DNA from: JASLEW01 sp035544895 | Lineage (GTDB): Bacteria > Acidobacteriota > Thermoanaerobaculia > Multivoradales > UBA5704 | DNA: 64,000 nucleotides | NCBI GenBank assembly: GCA_035544895.1 | Contig: DASZZM010000093.1 | Location: forward strand, 48,191-112,190 | Direction of reading: 5' to 3' | Part shown: positions 7,522 through 16,941 of the stretch, piece after piece | Position numbering within the stretch: position 1 is the stretch's first letter | How the letters are laid out: every line of letters begins with the position of its first letter | The notes under the pieces: model-generated | The model's database searches: none | Seen by the model: only the letters and a program-made list of their open reading frames with translations | What the model was told of the DNA's origin: nothing | Program-made: the position numbers and the translations under genes

Positions 7522-8910
7522 ATGGCCATCCATCTCTCCAGCGAGGCGCAGGTCGGCCTCACGCTCGAAAACATGACGCCGCGCCAGATCGTCGGCGAGC
7601 TCGACAAGTTCGTGGTCGGCCAGAAGCTGGCCAAGCGCGCGGTGGCGATCGCTCTGCGCAACCGCTGGCGCAGGCAGCAGCTGCCGCCCGAGATGGCCGA
7701 GGAGATCGCGCCCAAGAACATCCTGATGATCGGCCCCACCGGCGTCGGCAAGACCGAGATCGCCCGCCGCCTGGCGCGCCTCGCCAAGGCGCCGTTCCTC
7801 AAGGTCGAGGCGAGCAAGTTCACCGAGGTCGGCTACGTGGGCCGAGACGTCGAGTCGATGGTGCGCGACCTCGTCGAGATCGCGGTGACCATGGTCAAGG
7901 AAGAGAAGCGCGAGGCGGTCCGCGAGGCGGCCGCGGCGCGGGCCGAAGACCGCCTGCTGCAGCTCCTGGTGCCGCCGCGGCCGATCAGCAGCTACCTCAA
8001 GCGCGATCCGGAGGAGGAGGAGGAGGACGAGCTGGCGGCAACCCGCGAGAAGTTCCGCGACAAGCTGCGCTCGGGAGCGCTCGACCACCGGCGGGTGGAG
8101 GTCGAGGTCGACGAGTCCGCCTATCCGAGCCTGGAGATGTTCACGCCGCAGGGCGTCGAAGAGGTCGGAATCAACATCAAGGACATGCTGCCCGGCCTGT
8201 TCGGCCGCAAGAAGAAGCAGTCCGTCGAGGTGGTCGAGGCGCGCGAGATCCTGCAGCAGCAGGAGGCCGAGAAGCTGATCGACCGCACCCAGGTGGCGCG
8301 CGAGGCGCGGCAGAGGGTCGAGCAGGGAGGCATGATCTTCCTCGACGAGATCGACAAGATCGCCGGGCGCGAGGGCGGGCGCGGCCCCGACGTGTCGCGC
8401 GAGGGCGTGCAGCGCGACCTGCTGCCCATCGTCGAGGGCACCAACGTCACGACCAAGTACGGGACGGTCAAGACCGACCACATCCTGTTCATCGCCGCCG
8501 GGGCGTTCCACGTCAGCAAGCCGTCCGATCTCATCCCCGAGCTGCAAGGACGCTTTCCCATCCGGGTGGAGCTCGACCCGCTCACCGAGCAGGATTTCGT
8601 GCGCATCCTCACCGAGCCGGAAACGGCGCTGACCAAGCAGTACTCGGCCCTGCTGTCGACCGAGAGCGTGCAGCTCTCCTTCACCGAGGACGCGGTGGCC
8701 GAGCTCGCGCGGCTTGCCGTGGAGGTCAACTCGACGACCGAGAACATCGGGGCGCGGCGGCTCTCCACCCTGATGGAACGCTTGCTCGACGAGGTCTCCT
8801 TCGACGCGCCGGAGATGGCCGGGGTCGCCGTGCGGGTGGACGGCGAGTACGTGCGCCGGGCCCTCTCCGATATCGTCAAGGACCAGGACCTCTCCCGCTA
8901 TGTGCTCTGA
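7522..8910 (+). CDS. hslU: HslU, AAA+ unfoldase of the HslVU protease
   Basis: ATPase that unfolds substrates and feeds them to HslV; 462 residues. Walker A is GPTGVGKTE at residues 71-79 and Walker B is MIFLDEIDKI near residue 273. The I-domain between them is charged (RDPEEEEEDELAATREK). The sensor region GAFHVSKPSDLIPELQGRFPIRVEL is present. The C-terminus DLSRYVL is the classical tail that docks on and activates HslV. It overlaps the next gene's ATG at 8900. Confidence 0.97.
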   Translation: MAIHLSSEAQVGLTLENMTPRQIVGELDKFVVGQKLAKRAVAIALRNRWRRQQLPPEMAEEIAPKNILMIGPTGVGKTEIARRLARLAKAPFLKVEASKFTEVGYVGRDVESMVRDLVEIAVTMVKEEKREAVREAAAARAEDRLLQLLVPPRPISSYLKRDPEEEEEDELAATREKFRDKLRSGALDHRRVEVEVDESAYPSLEMFTPQGVEEVGINIKDMLPGLFGRKKKQSVEVVEAREILQQQEAEKLIDRTQVAREARQRVEQGGMIFLDEIDKIAGREGGRGPDVSREGVQRDLLPIVEGTNVTTKYGTVKTDHILFIAAGAFHVSKPSDLIPELQGRFPIRVELDPLTEQDFVRILTEPETALTKQYSALLSTESVQLSFTEDAVAELARLAVEVNSTTENIGARRLSTLMERLLDEVSFDAPEMAGVAVRVDGEYVRRALSDIVKDQDLSRYVL

Positions 8911-10210
8911 CGACCCGTACCGGCGCACCCGGCGGCGATATCTCCACGCCGGCCTGCTGATGCTGGCGGGGAGCCTGGCCGCGGCGGCCGCCGGATGCGG
9001 TAAGCAAGGTCCCCCGACGCCGCCGCTGCGCCTCGTTCCGGCCCGCACCGAGGACCTGGCGGTGCGCCAGCGCGGCATGGACGCCGTGCTCAGCTTCGAG
9101 TATCCGCAGACCACGCCGGGGGGCGGCGAGCTCAACGGGCTGTCCCAAGCCGAGATCCTGGAAGCCGTGCAGCCGGCCCCGTCGGGGGCCGCTCCGGAAG
9201 CGCTCGACCCCAAGCAGTTCGCCACCTTGGCCAAGGTCCGTCTCAAGCTCCCGGCCAAGGAGATCGGCGCCAACACCCTGGGCAACAAGGTCCAGATCAG
9301 CCTGCCGCTGCCCTCGCCCCTGCCGGCGGTGCCGGAAGCGCACTTCTACGCCGTGCGCACCTTCGGCACCAAGGGTGACCGTTCCGAGCTGTCCAACCAG
9401 GCCATCCTGGTGGCCAAGAGACCGCCGCCCGCGCCGGAAGCGGTGAAAGTGACCCCGCGGCCGAACGGGATCCTGGTGGAGTGGACGCCACCGGTCGGAA
9501 CGGCGCAGGTCGCGGCGCCTGGGGTCATCGCCGCCGCCCCGGCGGCTCCTGGAACGGCTCCTTCTGCCCCGGCGGCTGCGGGAGCGGCGCCGGCGGCGGG
9601 GGCGGCCAAGCCGGCTGCTCCGGCGGCGGGGGCACCGGCCGGCACCCCCACTCCCCCTTCCACGAAGGCACCGCCGGGGGCCGCCGCCGCACCGCCCCCG
9701 GTACCGGCGGCGCCGACCATCGGCGCCTACAACGTCTACCGGCGCTTTGCGCGGGAGCGCGTCAGCAGCCAGCCGATCGCGGTGGTCAGGCCGCCCGCCA
9801 AGAGCTTCCTCGACGCGAGCGCGAGCTTCGGCCAGAGCTACATCTACAGCGTGACGTCGGTCGACGGCAAGGACCCGCTGGTCGAGAGCGCCGTCCGCAG
9901 CGAGAGCGAGATCCACTACCTGAACCGCTTCCCGCCCCCGGCGCCGGCCGACCTGGTGGCGGTCGGCGAAGCGGGCAGGGTGCGCCTGGTGTGGCAGGGC
10001 GTCGAAGCGGCCAACCTCGCAGGCTACCTGGTCTATCGCAAGGGGACGGGCGGCGATTTCGCGCGCGTCAGCGACCAGCCGGTACAGACACCGGGGTACG
10101 TCGACACCACGGCCGCCGCGGGCCAGACCTACGTGTACCGGGTGACGGCCATCGACAAGGACGGCAACGAGAGCCTGCCCAGCGCCGAGGCCCGCGTCAC
10201 CGCGCAATGA
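8900..10210 (+). CDS. fibronectin type III lipoprotein with an Ala/Pro-rich insert
   Basis: 436 residues starting at ATG 8900 inside the hslU end. The N-terminus is a lipoprotein signal: RRTRRRYLHAGLLMLAG, then a hydrophobic run and AAGCGKQGPPTPP, with lipidated Cys near residue 33. Two fn3-like modules follow. The second (about 340-436) is clean: DLVAVGEAGRVRLVWQG to VYRVTAIDKDGNES. The first begins at EAVKVTPRPNGILVEW and resumes at IGAYNVYRRF, split by about 70 residues of Ala/Pro/Gly. Probably a periplasmic or outer-membrane-anchored protein; role unknown. The ATGA overlap with dapF indicates coupling. Confidence 0.8.
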   Translation: MCSDDPYRRTRRRYLHAGLLMLAGSLAAAAAGCGKQGPPTPPLRLVPARTEDLAVRQRGMDAVLSFEYPQTTPGGGELNGLSQAEILEAVQPAPSGAAPEALDPKQFATLAKVRLKLPAKEIGANTLGNKVQISLPLPSPLPAVPEAHFYAVRTFGTKGDRSELSNQAILVAKRPPPAPEAVKVTPRPNGILVEWTPPVGTAQVAAPGVIAAAPAAPGTAPSAPAAAGAAPAAGAAKPAAPAAGAPAGTPTPPSTKAPPGAAAAPPPVPAAPTIGAYNVYRRFARERVSSQPIAVVRPPAKSFLDASASFGQSYIYSVTSVDGKDPLVESAVRSESEIHYLNRFPPPAPADLVAVGEAGRVRLVWQGVEAANLAGYLVYRKGTGGDFARVSDQPVQTPGYVDTTAAAGQTYVYRVTAIDKDGNESLPSAEARVTAQ

Positions 10211-11013
10211 CCGAGTTCTTCAAGGTTTCGGGCAGCGGCAACGACTTCGTGGCCCTGGTCGAGCCGCCGGAGACCCCCAGCTCCGAGCACATCAAGGCAT
10301 GGTGCCGGCGAGGCGTCTCGCTGGGCGCCGACGGCCTGTTCGTGCTGCGCCGCGCCGGCGCCGGCGCGGCGGAGATGGAGTACTTCAACGCCGACGGGGA
10401 CTCCGCCGACCTCTGCCTCAACGGCACGCGCTGCGCCGCGCAGCTCGCCTTCCACCTCGGCTGGGCAGGGAAGTCGCTGCGCGTGCACACTCCGGCCGGG
10501 AGCTTTGCGGCCCGCCGGCTCGACGACTCGCGCGTGGCGGTCGAGCTGCCGGCGCCGCCGGAGGGGCCACGCGAGGTCACCCTCGACGTCGGCGGCAGGC
10601 CGTATGCCGGCTGGCGCGTGGTCGTCGGCGTGCCTCATCTCGTGCTGGTCTGGGACGAGGGTCTCGACGGGGCGCCGGTGGTCGAGCTGGGGCGGCGGCT
10701 GCGCCATCACCCGAACTTGCAGCCGGCCGGAAGCAACGTGAATTTCGTCCGCTTCTCCGGCCGCCAGAGCCTGGAGATCCGCACCTACGAGCGCGGAGTC
10801 GAGGACGAGACCCTGTCGTGCGGCACCGGGGTGCTGGCCGCCGCCGCGGTCGGGCTTGCCAGCGGACGCTCGACGCTGCCGCTCGCGGCCACCACGCGGG
10901 GCGGCTTCGAGCTGGTGGTCGAGGGCGACCGCGCCAGCGGCCGGTGGTCGCTCGCCGGCGACGCCCGGCTGGTCGCCCGCGGCCTTCTCCTCCCCGGTGC
11001 CGCGGCCGGTTGA
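10207..11013 (+). CDS. dapF: diaminopimelate epimerase DapF
   Basis: Converts LL- to meso-diaminopimelate in lysine and peptidoglycan synthesis. 268 residues, normal length. The two catalytic cysteines are C70 (NADGDSADLCLNGTRC) and C205 (DETLSCGTG). The residue after C70 is Leu where most family members have Gly, a mild oddity. N-terminal FFKVSGSGNDFV and GADGLFVL blocks are canonical. Starts at ATG 10207, overlapping the lipoprotein stop. Confidence 0.94.
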   Translation: MTEFFKVSGSGNDFVALVEPPETPSSEHIKAWCRRGVSLGADGLFVLRRAGAGAAEMEYFNADGDSADLCLNGTRCAAQLAFHLGWAGKSLRVHTPAGSFAARRLDDSRVAVELPAPPEGPREVTLDVGGRPYAGWRVVVGVPHLVLVWDEGLDGAPVVELGRRLRHHPNLQPAGSNVNFVRFSGRQSLEIRTYERGVEDETLSCGTGVLAAAAVGLASGRSTLPLAATTRGGFELVVEGDRASGRWSLAGDARLVARGLLLPGAAAG

Positions 11014-11219
11014 CGTCGGCCAGGACCGAGGCCACAAACGCCCCCTGGCCAGGGCTTTGCACATCGGCGTGCGCGTGCGGGTGGAGCGCAGGTGAGCCCG
11101 GACTTCTCACGGGCACTCGTCGCGAGGAGGCGCAAATGGGCTTGGATCCAAGGCGCGCGAAAGTCGGAGGACCGAGGCGTACTAACGAGTACGTCGAGGG
11201 AGCCCGGTCTGACCTGAAG

Positions 11220-11240
11220 CGCCGGGTCCCTGCCCGGCGC
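11220..11240. repeat. family-3 palindrome
   Basis: CGCCGGGTCCCTGCCCGGCGC, almost the perfect form of the palindrome (arms CGCCGGG and CCCGGCG around TCCCTG), intergenic here. Confidence 0.7.
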
Positions 11241-11270
11241 TGGGCGCAACGCCGGAGACAGGCCCATTTC

Positions 11271-11307
11271 CGACCTGCCGGGAGTGCCGCCAATGGCGGG
11301 AGCGGCG
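11271..11307 (+). repeat. family-2 repeat (37 bp)
   Basis: Starts CGACCTGCCGGGAGTGCCGC and continues CAATGGCGGGAGCGGCG. Related copies are at 41038-41074 (inverted, inside the M13 peptidase), 43058-43095 (diverged) and 52025-52100 (partly duplicated). It holds a small dyad, CGCCAATGGCG. Confidence 0.75.
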
Positions 11308-11358
11308 GCCGCCTCCGCAGCAGAGGGTCCGGGAGAAGTCCGGGCTAAGGGTGGAAGG

Positions 11359-12180
11359 ATGCCCAGCCGAGAGGTACCCAGCAGAAGCGTCGCGGCCATC
11401 GTGCCCGCTTTCAACGAGGAGCAGACCCTGGCTGGCGTCCTGGCCGTGCTCAAGGACACCCCCGCCATGCAGGAGATCTTGGTGGTCTCCGACGGTTCCA
11501 CCGACGAGACCGTGGAGATCGCGCTCTCCCTGGGCCTGCGCACCATTCACCTGCGCGAGAACCGCGGCAAGGGAACGGCCCTGGCGCTCGGCGTGGCGCA
11601 CAGCGCGGCCGAGATCCTGCTCTTCGTCGACGGCGATATCGTCAACCTCTCGCGGGAGATGATCGAGGAGCTGATCGCGCCGGTCCTCGACGGCCGCTCC
11701 GATATGAACGTCGGAGTGCGCAACCGGGGTGCCTGGCTCAACGAGATGCAGCGCCGCAACGGGCCGCTCCTGTCCGGCATCCGCTGCCTGCGGCGGGACA
11801 TCTTCGCCGCGGTCCCCTCGGAGCATCGCCGCGGCTTTGCCATCGAGACCGCGCTCAACTGGGCCTGCCGCGAGCTGGGCTGCCGGCTCACCACCACGGT
11901 GCTCTACAACCTCAAGCACCTGGTCAAGGAGAAGAAGCGCGGCCTGGCGCGCGGCGCCTGGGCCCGCCTGATCATGTTCTGGTCCGTCTTCACCACCTAC
12001 CAGAGCCTCCGCTGGCGGCGGGTGGGCCTCGCCCCGGTCGCGTCGCCGGCGGTGAGCCCAGGCGGCCCCGCCCTCCCGGGCGGCTCTTCCCCCCTCGCCT
12101 CGCCCGCGGCCTCTGCGCCCATGTCCCAGCTCGCCCTCGCCTCCCTGCTCCGCCCCGGCCTCGACTACGTCGATCTGTAG
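11359..12180 (+). CDS. glycosyltransferase family 2
   Basis: 273 residues with a GT-A fold: AAIVPAFNEEQTL, VVSDGSTDET, RENRGKGTALALG, and the metal-binding DxD as FVDGDIVNL. The later block CLRRDIFAAVPSEHRRGFAIE resembles the window's first gene. The C-terminus has a hydrophobic helix (LIMFWSVFTTYQSL) and a Pro/Ala/Ser tail. Donor is probably an activated sugar and the acceptor perhaps a polyprenol phosphate; this is inference. I took ATG 11359 (MPSREV). The longer start at 11284 would translate the family-2 repeat. Confidence 0.8.
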   Translation: MPSREVPSRSVAAIVPAFNEEQTLAGVLAVLKDTPAMQEILVVSDGSTDETVEIALSLGLRTIHLRENRGKGTALALGVAHSAAEILLFVDGDIVNLSREMIEELIAPVLDGRSDMNVGVRNRGAWLNEMQRRNGPLLSGIRCLRRDIFAAVPSEHRRGFAIETALNWACRELGCRLTTTVLYNLKHLVKEKKRGLARGAWARLIMFWSVFTTYQSLRWRRVGLAPVASPAVSPGGPALPGGSSPLASPAASAPMSQLALASLLRPGLDYVDL

Positions 12181-12213
12181 CTCCCGTCAGGTCCCTCCGT
12201 TCCGGCGGTTGGC

Positions 12214-12222
12214 TGCTAAGCT
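12214..12222 (+). promoter_or_regulatory. extended -10-like site before tyrS
   Basis: TGC then TAAGCT at 12217-12222, ending 8 nt before ATG 12231, consistent with a leaderless tyrS mRNA. The same hexamer TAAGCT sits 6 nt before the start of the ABC exporter at 31889 on the minus strand. Confidence 0.35.
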
Positions 12223-12230
12223 TGCCCGCC

Positions 12231-13448
12231 ATGCCGGCATTCCCTGAGGTGGACGAGCAGATGGAGCTGCTGACGCGCGGCGCGGTGGATCTCGTCGACG
12301 CGGGGCAGCTGCGCGGCAAGCTCGAGCGCTCGCGCGCGGCCGGCAAGCCGCTGACCGTCAAGGTCGGGTTCGATCCCTCGACCCCCGACCTCCATCTCGG
12401 CCATACGGTCCTGCTGCGCAAGATGCGGCACTTCCAGGAGCTCGGGCACCGGGTCATCTTCGTCGTCGGCGACTTCACGGCGCGCATCGGCGACCCCACC
12501 GGCAAGAAGGCCACCCGGCCGCAGCTCGGCGATGAGGAGGTCGCGGCCAATGCCCGCACCTATCAGCGCCAGGTCTTCCGCGTGCTCGACCGCGACGCCA
12601 CGGTGGTCGACTTCAACAGCCGCTGGCTGCTGGCCCTGGGGTCGATGGGCCTGGTGCGCCTGGCCGGACGCTACACGCTGGCGCGGATGATGGAACGCGA
12701 GGACTTCCGCACCCGCTTTGCCGAAAACCGTCCCATCCACCTGCACGAGCTGCTCTATCCGCTGGCGCAAGCCTACGATTCGATCTACCTCGAAGCCGAC
12801 GTCGAGCTCGGCGGGCACGACCAGATCTTCAACCTGCTGGTCGGACGCGACCTGATGAGAGAGGAGGGCCTGGAGCCGCAGGTCGTGCTCACCGTGCCGC
12901 TGCTGGTGGGCATCGACGGCAGCGAGAAGATGTCGAAGAGCCTGGGCAACGCCATCGCGGTCGAAGACCCGCCGCAAGAGATCTACGGCAGGACCATGTC
13001 GATCCCGGACCCATTGATGTGGGACTGGTACCTGCTGTTGACCGACCTCCCTCGTCCCGAGATCGCGCGGCGCCGCGCCGCGGTCGAAGCCGGCGAGCTC
13101 CACCCCAAGCAGGTGAAGGCCGAGCTGGCGCGGCGCCTGACCGCCGCCTACCATGGCGAGGAGGCCGCTCTGCGCGCCGCCGCCGAGTTCGAGAAAGTCT
13201 TCGCCGCCGGGGGCCTGCCCGACGAGATCACCGAGCACACTCTGACCGGCTCACGGTCCCTCCCCAAGCTCCTTGCCGAAGCCGGTCTCGCCGCCAGCAA
13301 CGCCGAAGCCCGCCGCCTCATCGAGCAGGGTGCCGTCTCCATCGACGGTGGCCGCGCCGCCGATCCCTTCCTGGAGCTTGCCCCGCGCCCTGACCCCTAC
13401 CTCCTCAGAGTCGGCAAGCGACGCTTCGCCCGCATCCGCCTGGCATGA
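12231..13448 (+). CDS. tyrS: tyrosyl-tRNA synthetase
   Basis: 405 residues. Class I signatures are HLGHT (55-59, the HIGH motif) and KMSKS (233-237). The block VGDFTARIGDPTGKK is typical of the TyrRS branch found in many Gram-negatives. The C-terminal S4-like RNA-binding domain (EARRLIEQGAVSIDGG) is present. Start is ATG 12231; a TTG at 12222 in the same frame would add only three residues and overlaps the candidate -10 hexamer. The stop overlaps the start of the ADOP permease pseudogene (ATGA). Confidence 0.96.
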   Translation: MPAFPEVDEQMELLTRGAVDLVDAGQLRGKLERSRAAGKPLTVKVGFDPSTPDLHLGHTVLLRKMRHFQELGHRVIFVVGDFTARIGDPTGKKATRPQLGDEEVAANARTYQRQVFRVLDRDATVVDFNSRWLLALGSMGLVRLAGRYTLARMMEREDFRTRFAENRPIHLHELLYPLAQAYDSIYLEADVELGGHDQIFNLLVGRDLMREEGLEPQVVLTVPLLVGIDGSEKMSKSLGNAIAVEDPPQEIYGRTMSIPDPLMWDWYLLLTDLPRPEIARRRAAVEAGELHPKQVKAELARRLTAAYHGEEAALRAAAEFEKVFAAGGLPDEITEHTLTGSRSLPKLLAEAGLAASNAEARRLIEQGAVSIDGGRAADPFLELAPRPDPYLLRVGKRRFARIRLA

Positions 13449-15848
13449 CCGTCCTGCGCCTGGCCTGGCGCACGATCGCGCGGACCCCTGGATTCAGCGC
13501 CCTCTGCGTGTTCACGCTGGCGGTGGCGATCGGCGCCAATGCCGCGATCTTCAGCATCGTCGACGGTGTGCTGCTCTCGCCCCTGCCCTACGGCGAGCCC
13601 GATCGGCTGGTGGGCCTGTGGCACGTGGCGCCCGGCCTGGGTCTCGATGCCGTCGATCAATCCGAGGCCACTTATCGGTTCTACCGCGACCACGGCGGCG
13701 CCTTCCGGGACACTGCCGCCTACCGCGAGGGTGAATCCAGCGCGAGCTGGGGCGGTGAGCCGTGGCGCCTGCACTCGGCCGAAGTCACCGCGTCGCTGTT
13801 CCGCGTCCTGCGCGCCTCTCCCGGCCGCGGCCGCGCTTTCTCTCCCCGCGAGGAGCAGCCGGCGGCGGAGCCTGTCGTCATCCTCAGCGAGCGGCTCTGG
13901 CAGAGGGCCTTCGCCGCCGATCCCGGGATCCTCGGGCGGAAGATACGGGTCGAAAACATCACCCATCAGGTGATTGGAGTCATGCCGGCGGGCTTCTCCT
14001 TCCCCAGCCTCGAGACCGACCTCTGGCTGCCCTTGCGGCTGCCGACGGCACGGACGCCGGTGGGTCACTTCGGACTCTCCGGCATCGCGCGCCTGCGCGC
14101 CGGGACCTCCGTCGCGGGCGCCCAGGCCGACCTCAACCGCCTGATCTCCGATCTCGGGCATGCCTTTCCGGGCGACCCAGCGGTCCCCATCCCCCCCCCG
14201 GGCGGGTTTCGCCGCGCGCGTCCATCGCATGCGCGACGACGTGGTCGGCGAGGTGGGCAAGACCCTCTGGGTCCTGTTCGGGGCGGTCGGGTTCATCCTT
14301 CTGATCGCCTGCGCCAACGTCGCCAACCTCCTGCTGGCGCGCGGCGAGCGACGCCGGCACGAGACCGCGATCCGCGCCGCCCTGGGGGCGCGCCGCGGCA
14401 GCTTCGCCGCCACCGCACTGGCCGAGACGCTGCTCGTCGGCGTGGCCGCCGGCGCGCTCGGGCTGGCCCTCGCCCACGCCGCCATCCTGGTCCTGCGCAG
14501 GTGGGAACCGGTCAACCTTCCCCGCCTTCACGAGATCGGCGTCGACGTCCGCGTGGTCTGCTTCACCGCAGTCGTCACCCTCGCCGTCAGCATCCTTTTT
14601 GCGCTGGTTCCGGCTGGCGCCGGCGAGGCGGCGCGCGCAGCAACTCCTGGTCGTCGTGCAGGTCGCCTTCGCGCTGGTCGTGGTCACCGGCTCGTGCCTG
14701 ATGGCCCGCAGCTTCCTGCGCCTGTCGCGCGTCGACCCCGGCTTCGCGGCCCCGGACGTCCTGACCATGAGGCTCGCGCTGCCCGCGGTGGACTATCCGA
14801 CCGATGCCGCTGCGGCCCGCTTCTTCGCGGCGGCTCTTGCCCGCGTGCGCGCGGTCCCCGGAGTGTTGGCGGCGGGTGTGACCTCGGCGCTGCCGCTGGC
14901 GGCCGAGTCGACCGGCCGGACCACGACCATCGAAGGCCTGCCGGGCTCCGAGAAGGCAGCGCTGCCGGTGATCGAGTTCGCCTGCGTGAGCGACGGCTAC
15001 TTCAGCGCGCTCGGCATTCCCCTGCTGCGGGGCCGCGCAATCGATCGGCTCGACGCCGAGCACCGCACCGGCGCCGTCGTGGTCGATGAGACTCTGGCGC
15101 GCCGCTCTGGCCCAAGGGCGCCCTCGGCCGGCACCTGCGGCCGGGTGGCCTCGGCAAGGGTCCCGACCCCTGGTACACCGTGGTCGGAGTGGCCGGCGCG
15201 GTGCGCAACCGCCATTTCGCCGAGAAGCCGGCGGGCCTCGCTTACTATGCACTGCTCGCCAAGGACCCCGGGGAGTGGACACAGCGCGAGGTGAGCCTTG
15301 TAGTGCGCACCCGCGTGCCCCCGGCCTCCGTGGTTCCCGCGCTGCGCCGCGCCATCGCGGCGCTCGATCCGAGCCTGCCGCTCGCCCGCGTGCGCACCAT
15401 GCATCAGGTCGTGCGCCGGTCGCAGGCCGGCATGATCTTCTCCTCCCTGATGCTGCTGATCGCCGCCGCGGTGACGCTGACCCTGGGCGCGGTCGGCATC
15501 TACGGGTTCATCGCCTATGTCGCGCAACAGCGCGTCCCGGAGATCGGAGTGCGCATCGCGGTCGGCACCCGCATGGGCGACATCCTGCGCCTCGTCCTGC
15601 GCGAGGGCCTGGCAACCGGCCTGCCCGGCGTGGCGGCAGGACTCCTGGGTTCGGCTGCCTTGACGCGCTGGATCGGCTCGCTTCTCTATGAGGTGAGCGC
15701 CTTCGACCCGGCAACCTTCGCCATCGCTCCGCTCATCCTCATAGCCGTCGTCCTGCTGGCGGCCCTCGTCCCCGCCTGGCGCGCCGCCCGCACCGATCCG
15801 ACCCTGGCGCTCGGCGCCCCCGGCGGCGGAGCTAGGGGAAAAGGATAG
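13445..15848 (+). pseudogene. ADOP/MacB-type ABC permease, three frameshifts
   Basis: The conceptual protein is a complete acidobacterial duplicated-orphan permease spread over three frames. Its N-terminus is LRLAWRTIARTPGFSAL, followed by a MacB-like periplasmic domain (VSLFRVL-type region, VIGVMPAGFSFP). The middle membrane part is FILLIACANVANLLLARG, and the C-terminal repeat ends in an FtsX domain (VGIYGFIAYVAQQRVPEIGVRIAVG). The first shift lies at a run of nine C (14191-14199). The second is near 14610-14640, with a probable loss of about 25 codons. The third is near 15105, one base missing before CTCTGGCCC. The nine-C tract could be a sequencing or phase-variable site, but the deletion argues for decay. 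Such permeases usually have no dedicated ATPase nearby, and none is seen here. Confidence 0.75.
14191..14199 (+). repeat. poly-C tract at the first frameshift of the ADOP gene
   Basis: Nine consecutive C following CCCCAT. The frame upstream (GDPAVPIP) and the frame downstream (FAARVHRMRDDVVGE) differ by one base, so the tract is the likely indel site. Confidence 0.7.
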
Positions 15849-15995
15849 AGACTGGCCAGACACTACGTATTCATAGAGGGAGGAGCTAAGTGTTGACTGC
15901 AGGCGACTTGGTTTTGCCCCGGTGTGAATTCTCGTTCTAATTCACAACTGGCGGCTCCCTTTCGTGCCACCGCAAGATCAGTTAACTCCGGAAGG
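15849..15995. other. short intergenic region with a 7-bp inverted repeat
   Basis: Between the permease and the convergent ridA gene. The only structure is GTGAATT (15924-15930) facing AATTCAC (15939-15945) across 8 nt. No T-run follows, so it is not a typical terminator. Confidence 0.3.
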
Positions 15996-16412
15996 TCACT
16001 CCTCTTCGATCACCGCGTCGGCTTCGATCTCCACCAACCAGGAAGGATCGATGAGGCGAGACACCTGTACCATCGTGCTGGCCGGGCGAATGTCGCGGAA
16101 GAACTCGCCGTGGACCCGGCCGACGGCTTCCCAGTCTTCGATGCGAACGAGATAGATCCGCGTGCGGACGACATCCGCGAGGCTCGCGCCCGCCTGGTCG
16201 AGTGCTGCGCCGATGATCTCGATACAGCGCCGCGCCTGAGCCGCGACTTCGGGCTCGCCCTCGGGAAGTGCCGGCGCGCCGGCCGCACGGACCCCGATCG
16301 GAGCCGTGCCGGAGACTGCGATCAGCCGCCCTGACCGGACGGCGCGCGAGAATCCGATCCTGGGCTCGAACGGGGAACCTGTCGAAACAAGCTGCCGAGG
16401 TCGAGGGGACAT
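15996..16412 (-). CDS. RidA/YjgF-family protein
   Basis: 138 residues matching the RidA (YER057c/UK114) fold. Members deaminate reactive enamines and imines from amino-acid metabolism, or are paralogues of unknown role. Signatures are ISGTAPIG-like VSGTAPIG near residue 35, ARRCIEIIGAALDQAGASLADVVRT-type helix, and RPASTMVQV near residue 110 with the Arg needed for imine deaminase activity, followed by LVEIEADAV. It is longer at the N-terminus than the archetype. Convergent to the ADOP pseudogene. Confidence 0.88.
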   Translation of the reverse strand: MSPRPRQLVSTGSPFEPRIGFSRAVRSGRLIAVSGTAPIGVRAAGAPALPEGEPEVAAQARRCIEIIGAALDQAGASLADVVRTRIYLVRIEDWEAVGRVHGEFFRDIRPASTMVQVSRLIDPSWLVEIEADAVIEEE

Positions 16413-16941
16413 GAAGATCCTCCAACTCTAACTACCGACGGTTCTTGCCGGGAAGAACACGGTCGAGCTTACGGCTTCAGGTCGCCGAAGATCGCTACGT
16501 AGGGGTCGTACTGGAAGACACAGGTGCGGGCGACGCCGGTGATCTCGCGGAGGAGGCCCAGGTTGGGGTTCGGGAGGAACTCGGGGGCCGCGTCGAGACG
16601 AGCGAGCTCCTAGTGCCATATTAATGCAGATCCGGTCCTGGATTGAATAAGCGCGCCCCAGGGTCTCCCGTATGAAGATCCGCCTCAATATGGAGCCGGA
16701 TGAGCAACTCATTTTTTTCAGGTACATAAGCCGCTGTCTCCACTATAGCCGTGTCAGGAGCCCGTAGCCGGGTTGGCAACGGCGTCGACGCGGGCCTGTT
16801 CGAGGAGCACCTCCGCTTCCGCGGCCAGCGTCAGGTGGTCACGGAGACGGTCGCTCGCGCTTCCTTCCGCCGAATTCCTACCGCCCCGCCAGCCATTTTC
16901 ACGCTGCGTGGTGGCCGCTTGGGGCCAGGGGGGCTTCTGGC
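16413..16941. other. gene-poor stretch with coding remnants
   Basis: 529 bases with no intact gene. On the minus strand 16469-16611 reads as a 46-codon tail (LARLDAAPEFLPNPNLGLL, then REITGVARTCVFQYDPYVAI and a TAA) with an in-frame TAG just upstream, so it looks like a truncated gene. The part 16612-16760 is lower in GC and shows nothing recognisable. A second minus-strand tail near 16754-16850 (LRDHLTLAAEAEVLLEQA) is weaker. Confidence 0.4.
16469..16611 (-). pseudogene. 3' remnant of an unidentified gene
   Basis: About 46 codons of protein-like sequence ending FQYDPYVAIFGDLKP, cut off by an in-frame stop immediately upstream. The family is not recognised. It lies beside the ridA start. Confidence 0.35.

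Larger units (their letters stand above)
11014..11358. other. intergenic stretch with family-2 and family-3 repeats
   Basis: 345 bases without a convincing gene. It holds a small perfect hairpin at 11179-11194 (CGTACT, AACG loop, AGTACG), a family-3 palindrome at 11220-11240 and a family-2 unit at 11271-11307. An open frame from 11284 into the glycosyltransferase exists only because family 2 lacks stops in that frame. Confidence 0.6.

Noticed and set aside
11284..11358. A longer N-terminus of the second glycosyltransferase (MPPMAGAAAAS).
   Set aside because: That sequence is the translation of a family-2 repeat and has no counterpart in the glycosyltransferase fold.
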